Shown piece after piece: positions 6,447-15,322 of a DNA stretch of 34,385 nt. Source of the DNA: Meridianimarinicoccus aquatilis (GTDB lineage Bacteria > Pseudomonadota > Alphaproteobacteria > Rhodobacterales > Rhodobacteraceae); contig NZ_SMZO01000038.1 of NCBI RefSeq assembly GCF_004358675.1, positions 1 to 34,385 on the forward strand, in the 5' to 3' direction. A program made the translations under genes and the position numbers. The first letter of the stretch is position 1. The number at the start of each line of letters is the position of its first letter. Below the pieces are notes generated by a model. The model searched no databases. It worked only from the letters and a program-made list of their open reading frames with translations, and was not told the origin of the DNA.

Positions 6447-8197
6447 GGGAGTGCGGCGTCTTCCAACCGAAGCTGAACTTTGGTGCGGCCGCCCCAGTGA
6501 TTCAGCTCAAGCCGTCCCGCGGCATGGATCGGTGCGCCGATGCGTGCTTCGATTGCGGCCCCCATAGGGCCGTCGAACGCGCCGAAGGCAATCGCATCGA
6601 GCGATACGCCACCAGAGGCGAGTGTCAGCTTGAGGTGGCTCTCGCCGACGCGGCGCGCGGCGCGGACCAGCATGTCGGGCAGGGCAAAGCGCGGTGCAGG
6701 CGCAGAGGCGCCGTAAGGCCCCGCCTGATCAAGAGATGCCACAAGATCAGGGGTTGCCCCCGCAGGCATCAGAACGCCGTCCAGGCGCAGGTCACGCGGC
6801 CCCAGATCGCCAGCCCCTTGGCGGGCCATGAGGTCTGACAGTCGTGCCATGGCTGGTTCAAGCTGGTCACGGGACAAGCTCAGCCCGGCGGCCATTTTGT
6901 GCCCGCCGCCTTTTTCGATCATTCCTTCGGCGGACAGGCGATGAATAGACGCGCCAAGATCGATTCCCGTCACAGATCGGCCCGACCCTTTGCCATCATT
7001 TCCGTCGAAGCCGATCACAACGGCGGGGCGGTTGGTCGCTTCCTTCAGGCGTGCGGCCACGATGCCGACCACGCCGGGGTGCCAACCATCGCCTGCTGCC
7101 CATACCAGCGGTGCATCCAGGCCGCGCGCTTCGGCCTGCGCAGTGGCGGCGGCACGCACGTTGGCTTCGACGTCGCGCCGGTCGGTGTTGAGTTGTTCCA
7201 ACTGTGCGGCCAATCCGGCGGCTTCTGTGGCGTCGTCCGTCGACAACAGCCGCGCGCCAAGGTCCGGTGCGCCGATGCGGCCCCCTGCATTGATGCGCGG
7301 CCCCAGAACATAGCCCAGATGGTACGCCGCCGGGGCTGTATCGAGTCGGGCACTGTCAGCCAGCGCGACAAGTCCGGCGTTGCGGCGTTGGCCCATGACC
7401 TTAAGCCCCTGCCGTACAAGCGCCCGGTTCACGCCGATCAGCGGCGCCACATCGGCCACCGTGGCAAGGGCAACGAGATCGAGAAGAGACATCAGATCGG
7501 GGCCAGAGACGCCGGACGCACGCAGTTGGCGGTTTGCCTCGACCAGCAGGAGAAAGACCACACCAGCCGCACACAGGTGCCCCAGATCGCCATCTTCGTC
7601 CGCGCGGTTGGGGTTCACCACCGCCAATGCAGGTGGCAGTGTCTCGCCCCCCAGATGGTGATCCAGCACGACAACATCCGCGCCCTTGGCGGCGGCGATA
7701 GGATCGTGGCTCAGGGTGCCGCAGTCAACGCAGATGATCAGGTCATGTGCAGCGGCCAGCGTTGCCATGGCGGGGACATTGGGGCCATAGCCCTCGTCGA
7801 TCCGGTCTGGAATATACAGCGTCGCGTGTATGCCCAGCCCGCGAAGCCAGCGGATCAGCAGGGCCGCCGAAGCCCCCCCATCTACGTCGTAGTCGGCGAA
7901 TACGGCGATACGTTGGCGCTCCTGCGCAGCTGCGACGACACGCGCCGCAGCGATTCCCATATCTTTTAAAGTCAGGGGATCGGGCAGCAGATCTTTCAAC
8001 CGGGGGTCAAGAAATGCAGAGGCGTCTTCAAGAGCAACACCGCGACGCGCAAGCACGGAACACAGGGCAGGCGGCTGGCCAGTTCGTTGCGTCAGCGCCA
8101 GGGCTGCGCGACTTGCCGCATCATCCGGGCCGACCCAACGCCGACCCGAAAGGGAATGTGCGACGCCCAGAAAGGCCGCCGCAGTCGCAGTTGTCAT
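6443..8197 (-). CDS. recJ: Single-stranded-DNA-specific exonuclease RecJ
   Basis: RecJ degrades single-stranded DNA 5' to 3' and acts in the RecF recombination pathway, mismatch repair and base-excision repair. The 584-residue protein is near the usual length. It shows the DHH-phosphoesterase metal motifs in order: DYDVDG (D102, D104, D106), VDCG (D158) and DHH (179-181). The DHHA1 motif GGGHKMAAG is at 430-438, and an OB-fold-like C-terminus ends in KVQLRLED. The ATG shares its first base with the TGA of glpX (TGATG), so the two are translationally coupled. It is the last gene of the hom-glpX-recJ set on the minus strand, an arrangement I recognise from Rhodobacterales. Confidence 0.96.
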   Translation of the reverse strand: MTTATAAAFLGVAHSLSGRRWVGPDDAASRAALALTQRTGQPPALCSVLARRGVALEDASAFLDPRLKDLLPDPLTLKDMGIAAARVVAAAQERQRIAVFADYDVDGGASAALLIRWLRGLGIHATLYIPDRIDEGYGPNVPAMATLAAAHDLIICVDCGTLSHDPIAAAKGADVVVLDHHLGGETLPPALAVVNPNRADEDGDLGHLCAAGVVFLLLVEANRQLRASGVSGPDLMSLLDLVALATVADVAPLIGVNRALVRQGLKVMGQRRNAGLVALADSARLDTAPAAYHLGYVLGPRINAGGRIGAPDLGARLLSTDDATEAAGLAAQLEQLNTDRRDVEANVRAAATAQAEARGLDAPLVWAAGDGWHPGVVGIVAARLKEATNRPAVVIGFDGNDGKGSGRSVTGIDLGASIHRLSAEGMIEKGGGHKMAAGLSLSRDQLEPAMARLSDLMARQGAGDLGPRDLRLDGVLMPAGATPDLVASLDQAGPYGASAPAPRFALPDMLVRAARRVGESHLKLTLASGGVSLDAIAFGAFDGPMGAAIEARIGAPIHAAGRLELNHWGGRTKVQLRLEDAALP

Positions 8198-9162
8198 CAG
8201 TTGGTCGGGTTGCGATAGCTCATGCGGCGCACCGAACCTGTCTTGGACCGCATCAGGATCGTCTCGATCGTGACATAGCCCACTTCACGCTTGATCCCGG
8301 ATACGAGCGACCCGTCGGTGACTCCGCTGGCCGCGAAGATGACGTCATCCATGACCAGACCGTCCAGATCATAGATCTTGTCGGGTTCCGTAATGCCGGC
8401 CTTGTCGGCGCGGCCGCGTTCATCGTCGTTGCGGAACAACAGCTTGCCAAAAATCTGTCCGCCAAGGCACTTGAGCGCGGCTGCGGCCAAAACGCCTTCG
8501 GGCGCGCCGCCGGACCCCATGTACATGTCAATGCCGGTCTTGACCGGGTCTGCACAGTGAATGACGCCCGCAACGTCGCCGTCGGTGATCAGGCGGATCG
8601 CACAGCCGGTTTCGCGCAGTTCGGCAACCATATCGTCGTGACGCGGCCGTTCCAGAACGCAGACGGTGACGTCTTCCATGGAGCCGCCCTTGGCTTTTGC
8701 CAGTGCTGCGACACGTTCTGTCGGGCTCATCTCAAGCGTGACGGTGTTCTTTGCGTAGCCAGGCCCGATGGCCAGCTTATCCATGTACACGTCCGGTGCG
8801 TGCAGCATGGACCCTTTTGGCCCCATGGCGATCACGGTCAGTGCGTTGGGCATATCCTTGGCTGTCAGCGTCGTGCCTTCAAGTGGGTCGAGCGCAATAT
8901 CCACCGCGGGGCCTTGGCCGGTGCCGACTTGTTCACCGATGAAAAGCATTGGGGCTTCGTCGCGTTCACCTTCGCCGATCACAACCGTGCCGTCGATGTC
9001 GAGCATATTCAACTGTGTGCGCATGGCGTTCACGGCGGCCTGGTCTGCTGCCTTTTCATCGCCGCGACCGATCAAACGCGCCGAGGCCATCGCGGCCGCT
9101 TCGGAAACGCGGGCAAGGCCCAGGGAAAGCATACGGTCATTAAAGTCTGTCGGGGTCGTCAT
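8197..9162 (-). CDS. glpX: Class II fructose-1,6-bisphosphatase
   Basis: The enzyme hydrolyses fructose-1,6-bisphosphate to fructose-6-phosphate in gluconeogenesis; in some bacteria it also handles sedoheptulose-1,7-bisphosphate. The 321-residue protein has the class II metal and phosphate motifs GEGERDEAPML (63-73) and DPLEGTT (92-98), then ITDGDVAG and MGSGGAPEGV. It begins 57 bases after hom on the same strand and overlaps recJ, so it sits in the middle of an operon. It is full length with no odd residues. Confidence 0.96.
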   Translation of the reverse strand: MTTPTDFNDRMLSLGLARVSEAAAMASARLIGRGDEKAADQAAVNAMRTQLNMLDIDGTVVIGEGERDEAPMLFIGEQVGTGQGPAVDIALDPLEGTTLTAKDMPNALTVIAMGPKGSMLHAPDVYMDKLAIGPGYAKNTVTLEMSPTERVAALAKAKGGSMEDVTVCVLERPRHDDMVAELRETGCAIRLITDGDVAGVIHCADPVKTGIDMYMGSGGAPEGVLAAAALKCLGGQIFGKLLFRNDDERGRADKAGITEPDKIYDLDGLVMDDVIFAASGVTDGSLVSGIKREVGYVTIETILMRSKTGSVRRMSYRNPTN

Positions 9163-9219
9163 CTCAGATCCTCGCTATCGCATTTTCGGCACTGGTTACG
9201 CCGGGAAACTTTCCTCGGT

Positions 9220-10509
9220 TTACACTTCTTCTATACGTATCGCCACAGGCGCGGTGCTTAATACGCCGGTTGCGTCAAATTTGGCCAAGGCAAGATCAAG
9301 AGCGTCCCGCGTTGCCTTGTGCGTCACGATCAAAACCGGCGCTTTTCCAGTTGAATGGCCGTACTGGCGCATCCGGTCGATACTAATGCCCGCGTCGCCA
9401 AGTGCCGTCGCGATCCGCGCCAATGCGCCCGGTTTGTCATCCAGCGTCAGCCGCAAGTAGTAAGCCGCCGGAGCCGAGGCAACGGCGGGCGTGCTGCGGA
9501 TCAGCGATGTGGATGGCACGCCAAACACTGGCAGGACCAGCCCGCGCGCGATATCGATCACGTCCGACATGACCGCCGACGCAGTCGGCCCTTCGCCTGC
9601 GCCAGCCCCGCGCAGAACGATTTGTCCGCAACTGTCGCCATCGATGACAACCATATTGGTGGCATTGCGCAACTGACCCAGCGGGGATTTGCGCGGCACT
9701 AGGCATGGCGTCATACGCTGTTCCAATCCGCGTCCGGATGACATCTGCGCCACGCCCAGGAGTTTGATGCGATACCCCATATCCCCCGCGCGGGTGATGT
9801 CTTCGATGGTGATGCGGTCGATGCCTTCAAGATGAACGGCGTCGAAGTCTACCTGCGTGCCAAATGCGATGGAGGCGAGCAGGGCGAGCTTGTGACCTGC
9901 ATCAATGCCGCCGACATCCAGTGTGGGGTCTGCTTCAAGGTAGCCAAGGTCCGACGCTTCCTTGAACACTTTCGCATAGGGAAGTTCTGCGCTTTCCATC
10001 CGGCTCAAGATGTAATTGCAGGTGCCGTTCATCACACCCATGATCCGCGTAACCTGATTGCCGGAAAGAGATTCCGACAGCGCCTTGACCACGGGAATGC
10101 CGCCCGCGACCGCCGCTTCGAACCGCAGAGCGACCCCCTTTGCTTCGGCTTCTTCGGCCAGCAACTGGCCGTGCACTGCCATCATGGCCTTGTTCGCGGT
10201 GACAACATGTTTGCCCCGCGCGAGAGCGGCCTGCGTCGCCGCCTTTGCGGGACCATCGGTGCCGCCCATCAATTCAACCAATACGTCGACGTCATCGCGT
10301 GAGGCCAAGGCGACAGGATCGTCTTCCCAGTCATAAGCTGCAAGATCCACACCGCGATCTTTTTTGCGGCTGCGGGCGGACACGGCAGACACTGTAATTT
10401 CGCGCCCGGTCCGTGCTGTCAGCAGGTCGCCATGCTGTTGCAGTATTTTCAGAACACCGACACCGACTGTGCCAAGCCCGGCAATTCCAAGGCGCAAGGG
10501 GGTGGTCAT
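9220..10509 (-). CDS. hom: Homoserine dehydrogenase with C-terminal ACT domain
   Basis: The enzyme reduces aspartate-4-semialdehyde to homoserine, the branch point to threonine and methionine. The 429-residue protein has an N-terminal dinucleotide-binding motif (G11, G13, G16). It also has the catalytic-domain segments VTANKAMMA, AAVAGGIPVVK, GVMNGTCNYIL and SDLGYLEADP. A C-terminal ACT domain (about 347-429, from YLRLTLDDKPGALARIA) is the usual site of threonine feedback control. I chose the ATG at 10509 because GGAG lies seven bases upstream and the protein then starts just before the Rossmann fold. A longer frame reaching 10602 adds a sequence unlike the family. It heads the hom-glpX-recJ operon. 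Confidence 0.95.
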   Translation of the reverse strand: MTTPLRLGIAGLGTVGVGVLKILQQHGDLLTARTGREITVSAVSARSRKKDRGVDLAAYDWEDDPVALASRDDVDVLVELMGGTDGPAKAATQAALARGKHVVTANKAMMAVHGQLLAEEAEAKGVALRFEAAVAGGIPVVKALSESLSGNQVTRIMGVMNGTCNYILSRMESAELPYAKVFKEASDLGYLEADPTLDVGGIDAGHKLALLASIAFGTQVDFDAVHLEGIDRITIEDITRAGDMGYRIKLLGVAQMSSGRGLEQRMTPCLVPRKSPLGQLRNATNMVVIDGDSCGQIVLRGAGAGEGPTASAVMSDVIDIARGLVLPVFGVPSTSLIRSTPAVASAPAAYYLRLTLDDKPGALARIATALGDAGISIDRMRQYGHSTGKAPVLIVTHKATRDALDLALAKFDATGVLSTAPVAIRIEEV

Positions 10510-10625
10510 CGGTTGGCTCCGTCTTTGGTCATGTGGTATTTTTGGGGTGGCTGTGATGCCTTTGTCGCAGCGGGCTTTACCCGGCTTTCCGGCCGCGTGC
10601 AACGCGCAGGGCCGGGCAGGCGGGA

Positions 10626-10859
10626 CTAGGGGCTTTGCTCGCGTACGGCTTCGGCACGGCTGCGCAAGCTCTCACCGCGGGCCTGAAGCTCTTCTTCGGT
10701 ATTCTCGGTTGCGTTTTCTTCGTTTGCGCGCGCAAGAATCGGATCAAGAGGCGCGATGCCCGGATTTTCGAGAGTGGCGGGATCTGAAAATACCGGATCG
10801 TCCGGGAACCCTTCTGGTGCGCATGCCGCAAGCAACAGGAATACAATGGCTTTTCGCAT
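10626..10859 (-). CDS. Small lipoprotein, function unknown
   Basis: The product is 77 residues. It has a short signal peptide with a lipobox (LLAAC, Cys13), so the mature protein would start at that Cys and be lipid-anchored. The rest is acidic and probably helical (DPILARANEENATEN, then ELQARGESLRSRAEAVRE), suggesting a small coiled-coil-like tail. Similar small lipoproteins occur beside hom in this group, but I know no function. The gene is followed by a 116-base gap before hom and lies divergent from the membrane-protein gene at 10962. Confidence 0.75.
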   Translation of the reverse strand: MRKAIVFLLLAACAPEGFPDDPVFSDPATLENPGIAPLDPILARANEENATENTEEELQARGESLRSRAEAVREQSP

Positions 10860-10961
10860 TACGTGTGTCTTTCCTTAACCGTTGCGCCCACGTTAGCCCT
10901 GTATCGGGTGCAGACGCAATCAAGCCTCGCGCTTGCCCCGAAGATCAGGTAATCGCCTGTC

Positions 10962-11450
10962 ATGGATACCGATATTGTCGCAACGCTCACTCCCTCACCG
11001 GTGCGCCGCATTATTGCAGTACTGTCACTGGCCGCTGTGGCATTGATGCTGCTTTGGATTGTCTTGGTCACACCGCCAAGTGATCTGGGATGGCTCTTTT
11101 TCCTGGTCGCGGGCGGCCTTGGCCTGCTTTGGCTTTCGTGGCGGTTATGGACGGCGACAGAAGGACAGATCGTGCTGACGCGGGATGGGCTTTTTGACAG
11201 CTCAGGGCGGTGTCTGACCACGATCGACAATATCAAGATGGTCGAGCGCGGCCCCTTTGCTTTCAAGCCCTCAGGTGGGTTTGCTGTTCAGCTGAAAGAA
11301 GCGCCTGGTCGCGGATGGTCACCGGGGATGTGGTGGCGTTTTGGGCGCAGACTGGGCGTGGGCGGTGTTACGCCCGTTGCGCAAAGCAAGGTGGTCGCCG
11401 AAAGCATAATTCTGATCATATTGGAAAAAAACAATCCTGAACCCGAGTAA
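10962..11450 (+). CDS. Two-helix membrane protein with cytoplasmic PH-like C-terminus, unknown function
   Basis: The product is 162 residues. Two hydrophobic helices are visible at about residues 17-36 and 42-62, with a short PPSDLG turn between them. A soluble domain of about 95 residues follows (QIVLTRDGLFDSSGR through IDNIKMVERG to an Ile/Leu-rich end). The two helices plus beta-rich tail resemble bacterial PH-like (YdbT/YcxB-type) proteins, though no diagnostic motif confirms this. It is divergent from the lipoprotein and followed by a gap before the dehydrogenase. Ribosome-binding signals at the ATG are weak. Confidence 0.65.
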   Translation: MDTDIVATLTPSPVRRIIAVLSLAAVALMLLWIVLVTPPSDLGWLFFLVAGGLGLLWLSWRLWTATEGQIVLTRDGLFDSSGRCLTTIDNIKMVERGPFAFKPSGGFAVQLKEAPGRGWSPGMWWRFGRRLGVGGVTPVAQSKVVAESIILIILEKNNPEPE

Positions 11451-11488
11451 GGATTTGGTCCCGGAAATTGCTAGGGTTCTGTAACACT

Positions 11489-11512
11489 CTCACGTTAGGC
11501 TTGTGGCGTGAG
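11489..11512. repeat. Inverted repeat CTCACG-N12-CGTGAG upstream of the dehydrogenase
   Basis: Perfect six-base arms at 11489-11494 and 11507-11512 sit 38-61 bases before the ATG of the amino-acid dehydrogenase gene. It may be an operator or a leader hairpin. Six-base arms in high-GC DNA are expected by chance fairly often, so support is weak. Confidence 0.25.
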
Positions 11513-11549
11513 GGTCGATCAACGGCCCCCGGACAGCGAAGGGACCATT

Positions 11550-12998
11550 ATGACCAGCATGACCGACGGTGCGGCCATCCGCGAGCCGAGTTTTCGCGAC
11601 TCCGTAAATTTGATGTTCAATCGCGCTGTTGCGCTTATGGACCTCTCCCCCGGACTTGAAGAGAAGATCCGCGTATGCAACGCCACTTATACGGTGCGGT
11701 TTGGGGTGCGATTGCGCGGGCAGATTCATACATTTACCGGGTATCGATCTGTGCATTCCGAGCATATGGAACCGGTCAAGGGCGGCATTCGCTTTGCCAC
11801 CAATGTGAATCAGGACGAGGTCGAAGCGTTGGCCGCGCTGATGACGTTCAAATGCGCTTTGGTGGAAACCCCGTTTGGAGGGTCGAAAGGCGGGCTTTGC
11901 ATTGATCCGCGTGCGTGGGAAGAACATGAGCTTGAACAGATAACCCGCCGTTTTGCTTATGAACTTGCCAAGCGGGACTTGATCAATCCATCGCAGAACG
12001 TTCCGGCCCCCGACATGGGCACCGGCGAGCGCGAGATGGCATGGATCGCCGACCAGTACCGCCGCATGAACACAACAGACATCAATGCGAATGCCTGTGT
12101 GACGGGCAAACCACTGCATGCGGGCGGAATCGCTGGACGGGTGGAGGCAACAGGCCGAGGCGTGCAGTACGCCCTTCGGGAATTCTTTCGCCACCCAGAG
12201 GACGTGGCCATGGCGCGGCTTTCAGGCAAGCTTGATGGCAAGAGCGTGATTGTTCAGGGCCTTGGGAACGTTGGGTTTCACGCGGCAAGTTTTCTTCGGG
12301 GCGAAGACGGTGCCAAGATTACCGGAATTATCGAACGCGACGGCGCACTGTACGATGAAGACGGGTTGGACGTTGATGCAGTGCGGGCGTGGATCGACAA
12401 ACACGGCGGCGTGAGCGGATTCCCCGATGCGACATACAGCAAGGACGGCAGCGCCGTTTTGGAAAGCCCGTGCGACATTCTTATTCCGGCTGCTTTGGAA
12501 GGGGTGATAAACCTTAACAATGTGACGCGCATTCAGGCCAAACTTATCATTGAGGCGGCCAACGGTCCGATCACCGCCGGGGCGGATGAATACTTGCGCA
12601 AACAAGGGGTTGTTGTGATCCCGGACATGTACGCCAACGCCGGTGGTGTAACGGTCAGCTATTTCGAATGGGTCAAGAACTTGAGCCATATTCGGTTTGG
12701 CCGGATGCAGCGCCGCCAAGAAGAAGCCCGACATCAGCTTGTCGTGGACGAACTTGAGAGGCTGGATCACTATCTTGGCGATGCTTGGTCAATGAGCCCC
12801 AATTTCAAGACGAAGTACCTGCGCGGCGCGGATGAACTGGAGTTGGTGCGGTCCGGTTTGGATGACACGATGCGCACGGCCTACCAATCCATGCGAGAAG
12901 TGTGGCACGCCAGAGAAGACGTGACGGATTTGCGTGTTGCGGCATATCTCGTTTCCATTGACCGTGTTGCATCAAGCTATCGCGCAATGGGGCTGTAG
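11550..12998 (+). CDS. Glu/Leu/Phe/Val dehydrogenase family, probable glutamate dehydrogenase
   Basis: The family catalyses reversible oxidative deamination of an amino acid to its 2-oxoacid. The 482-residue protein shows the substrate-binding block PVKGGIRFA, then MTFKCALVETPFGGSKGG with catalytic Lys113. PAPDMGTG carries the catalytic Asp155. The nucleotide-binding motif GLGNVG is at 237-242, and EAANGPIT and PDMYANAGGV follow. Length and motifs fit hexameric glutamate dehydrogenases. NAD versus NADP use cannot be settled from the motif alone. The ATG at 11550 has AAGGGA five bases upstream, whereas an upstream GTG at 11508 has no such support. A GC hairpin follows the stop, so it is probably monocistronic. 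Confidence 0.93.
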   Translation: MTSMTDGAAIREPSFRDSVNLMFNRAVALMDLSPGLEEKIRVCNATYTVRFGVRLRGQIHTFTGYRSVHSEHMEPVKGGIRFATNVNQDEVEALAALMTFKCALVETPFGGSKGGLCIDPRAWEEHELEQITRRFAYELAKRDLINPSQNVPAPDMGTGEREMAWIADQYRRMNTTDINANACVTGKPLHAGGIAGRVEATGRGVQYALREFFRHPEDVAMARLSGKLDGKSVIVQGLGNVGFHAASFLRGEDGAKITGIIERDGALYDEDGLDVDAVRAWIDKHGGVSGFPDATYSKDGSAVLESPCDILIPAALEGVINLNNVTRIQAKLIIEAANGPITAGADEYLRKQGVVVIPDMYANAGGVTVSYFEWVKNLSHIRFGRMQRRQEEARHQLVVDELERLDHYLGDAWSMSPNFKTKYLRGADELELVRSGLDDTMRTAYQSMREVWHAREDVTDLRVAAYLVSIDRVASSYRAMGL

Positions 12999-13018
12999 GG
13001 TGTTGCAAAAGCTTTCCG

Positions 13019-13042
13019 CCGGCCCGTCATCGTGCGGGCCGG
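13019..13042 (+). terminator. GC-rich hairpin terminator after the dehydrogenase gene
   Basis: CCGGCCCG (13019-13026) pairs perfectly with CGGGCCGG (13035-13042) around an eight-base loop, 21 bases after the dehydrogenase stop. The following AGGATTTGTTGG has only a broken T-tract, so termination may be partial. Confidence 0.6.
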
Positions 13043-13246
13043 AGGATTTGTTGGGTACACTCGGGCGTTAAGTGCGTTGCTGCGGCAGGGTGAACCGGAC
13101 TTTTCCATTGGAACGTCTGATGCAGTTTCGGCAAGTGAACCAGCATCGCCTTGTAGCAGGTTCTGGCCGGAATAATTGCGGCGTTGGATGGCCCTGAAGC
13201 CGTGCTCGTGCTTTACACCGGCCCCGTGCGAGCGGATACTTGCCGC
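13043..13246. other. Non-coding leader region before dnaG
   Basis: I see no gene here. A loose promoter-like pair, TTGTAG (13151-13156) and TAATTG (13173-13178) with 16 bases between, may serve dnaG, but both boxes are poor matches. No operator-like repeat stands out. Confidence 0.35.
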
Positions 13247-15199
13247 ATGAGTCTGCCGCCCGGTTTCCTTGACGAATTACGCACCCGCACAAGCCTGACC
13301 CATGTGGTCGGTCGCAAAGTGACGTGGGATCCGCGCAAATCCAACCAAGGCAAGGGTGACATGTGGGCCCCGTGCCCATTCCATCAGGAAAAAACCGCTT
13401 CATTTCATGTGGATGACCGGAAAGGGTTTTACTATTGCTTTGGCTGCCAGGCCAAGGGTGACGCGATTGGTTTCGTTCAAGAGACCGAAAATGTCGGCTT
13501 TATGGAGGCGGTGGAAATCCTCGCCCGCGAAGCTGGAATGACAATGCCCGCAGCGGACCCACAGGCAAAGGTCAAAGCCGACCGGAATGCCCGGCTTGCC
13601 GAAGTGATGGAAGAATCCGTGAAGTTCTTTCGTCTGCAATTATCGACCGGGAAAGCGTCGGCGGCACGGGATTATTTGCAACGCCGCGCTCTGACGACAG
13701 ATGCACTTGGGCGGTTTGAAATTGGCTTTGCACCAAATGCGCGCCGTGCCTTGTGGGAGCATCTGACTGGCAAGAACATTGACCCCAAGCTGATTGTCGA
13801 AAGTGGCATGGCCATTGCTCCCGATGACGGCGGCGCGCCTTTCGACAGGTTCCGCGATCGGATCATGTTTCCGATCCGCGACCAGCGCGGGCGCTGCATC
13901 GCTTTTGGCGGGCGTGCGATGTCGCCCGAGGCGCAGGCGAAGTACTTAAATTCACCTGAGACCCCGCTTTTTGACAAGGGGCGGTCGCTTTACAATCATG
14001 GGCCTGCGCGCGCGGCATCTGGCAAGGATGGCCGCTTGATTGTGGCCGAAGGGTACATGGATGTGATCGCCCTTTGCGAGGCGGGGTTTACCGCGACAGT
14101 AGCCCCTTTGGGCACGGCCATAACGGCGATGCAGCTTGAGTTGATGTGGCGGATCGCACCAGAGCCGATCATAGCGTTGGATGGTGACAAAGCCGGCCTT
14201 CGCGCGGCCATGCGGCTGATCGATCTGGCGCTGCCGTTGCTTCAGCCGGGGCGGGGCTTGCGGTTCGCGGTATTGCCGGAAGGTCAGGACCCGGATGACT
14301 TGCTGCGTGCGCAAGGGGCAAGCGCGATGCAATCGGCACTGGACGGGGCTTTGACGATGGTCCGTCTGATGTGGCAGCGCGAGACAGAGGGGCAGGTGTT
14401 TGACAGCCCAGAGCGCCGCGCCGGCCTCGACAAGCGGTTGCGCGACCTGACCGAGCAGATCCCGGATCAAAACCTGAAGCATCATTACCGGCAGGAATTG
14501 CGCGACCTGCAATGGCAGGCGTTCCGGCCGAAAAAAACCGCGCGGTCTGGCAAAACGGGCAAGTGGCCGGTCGATCATGCCGCCACGCAAAGCCTGCGTC
14601 GGTCGCTGTTGGCGGCGGCGGACAGCGCAAAGGTTGAAACCGAACTGCGCGAACGCGTCATTCTTGCGACAGCGATCTGCACGCCCGCCGTTTTGGACAC
14701 GCACGGGGATGCATTGGCCGATCTTCCGTTGTCGCATCCGGATCACGCGCTACTGCGCGCCGCGATATTGGACTGGCACGCGCGGCCGCATGGGCAACTG
14801 CGTGATCGCCTTGAAGAAACGGTTGGTGCCTCGGCTCTTGAAACTTTGCTTTCCCATGCGCATGTGGCTCTCATTCCCGCAGTGCGCAGTCCAGGGAACG
14901 CTGAATTGGCTGCCATGGGAATCGCCGAAGAATTGGGGAAGTTGGCAGCAGCGCGCGGGCATGCGGATGAGCTTCGAGAAGCCGTTGAGGATTTTGACGG
15001 GCCGCTGCCTGACAGAGTGGTTTGGCGGTTGGTTCAAGCGACTGAAGCCCGCAACCGGGCGACGCGTCAGTCGTTGGACGACCGAACGGAATATGACACA
15101 GGTACCAATGGTGCCAAATTGAACAAGGACGAACGGTCAGCTTTCGATCAGCTGATTCGCGATATCGACTTCAGTAAATCGCGCGATCGCCACGGGTGA
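13247..15199 (+). CDS. dnaG: DNA primase
   Basis: DnaG lays RNA primers at the replication fork together with the DnaB helicase. The 650-residue protein starts with a CHC2 zinc-binding domain (C43, H46, C64, C67). The primase core has KYLNSPETPLFDKG and the Toprim acidic residues E268 (AEGYMDV) and D312/D314 (LDGDKAG). The C-terminal third is the variable helicase-interaction region. I chose the ATG at 13247 (MSLPPGFLDELR) because it matches the usual DnaG N-terminus; a frame open from 13184 adds 21 unlike residues. rpoD follows 123 bases later, the widespread dnaG-rpoD arrangement. Confidence 0.96.
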   Translation: MSLPPGFLDELRTRTSLTHVVGRKVTWDPRKSNQGKGDMWAPCPFHQEKTASFHVDDRKGFYYCFGCQAKGDAIGFVQETENVGFMEAVEILAREAGMTMPAADPQAKVKADRNARLAEVMEESVKFFRLQLSTGKASAARDYLQRRALTTDALGRFEIGFAPNARRALWEHLTGKNIDPKLIVESGMAIAPDDGGAPFDRFRDRIMFPIRDQRGRCIAFGGRAMSPEAQAKYLNSPETPLFDKGRSLYNHGPARAASGKDGRLIVAEGYMDVIALCEAGFTATVAPLGTAITAMQLELMWRIAPEPIIALDGDKAGLRAAMRLIDLALPLLQPGRGLRFAVLPEGQDPDDLLRAQGASAMQSALDGALTMVRLMWQRETEGQVFDSPERRAGLDKRLRDLTEQIPDQNLKHHYRQELRDLQWQAFRPKKTARSGKTGKWPVDHAATQSLRRSLLAAADSAKVETELRERVILATAICTPAVLDTHGDALADLPLSHPDHALLRAAILDWHARPHGQLRDRLEETVGASALETLLSHAHVALIPAVRSPGNAELAAMGIAEELGKLAAARGHADELREAVEDFDGPLPDRVVWRLVQATEARNRATRQSLDDRTEYDTGTNGAKLNKDERSAFDQLIRDIDFSKSRDRHG

Positions 15200-15248
15200 T
15201 TCGTGATTTTGTGAAGGAAAAGTTGAAAAAAAGCGCTTAGACACGGGT

Positions 15249-15279
15249 GCGAATCACTTGGGAGCCCTATGTGATTCGC
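15249..15279. promoter_or_regulatory. Perfect 9-bp inverted repeat with two GANTC sites upstream of rpoD
   Basis: GCGAATCAC (15249-15257) and GTGATTCGC (15271-15279) are exact reverse complements 13 bases apart, ending 43 bases before the rpoD ATG. Each arm contains a GANTC site, the CcrM methylation sequence of alphaproteobacteria. A third, GATTC at 15198-15202 within a matching GTGATTCG, overlaps the dnaG stop codon. There is no T-tract, so it is not a terminator. It could be a dimer-binding operator or a leader hairpin. Confidence 0.5.
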
Positions 15280-15322
15280 GTAACAACTGTGACGAAGACC
15301 CGACGCCAGCAAGGAGCCCCGA

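Noticed and set aside
7747-9261. Long plus-strand open frame (504 codons) opposite recJ and glpX
   Set aside because: It spans two well-supported genes on the other strand and has low-complexity His/Arg/Gln-rich translation with no domain.
13068-13403. Minus-strand 111-codon frame across the dnaG start
   Set aside because: It overlaps the zinc-binding domain of dnaG. Its cysteines come from the complement and do not form a spaced metal motif.
15249-15279. Inverted repeat before rpoD as a transcription terminator of dnaG
   Set aside because: There is no T-tract after it and the loop is long, so a regulatory or leader role is more likely.
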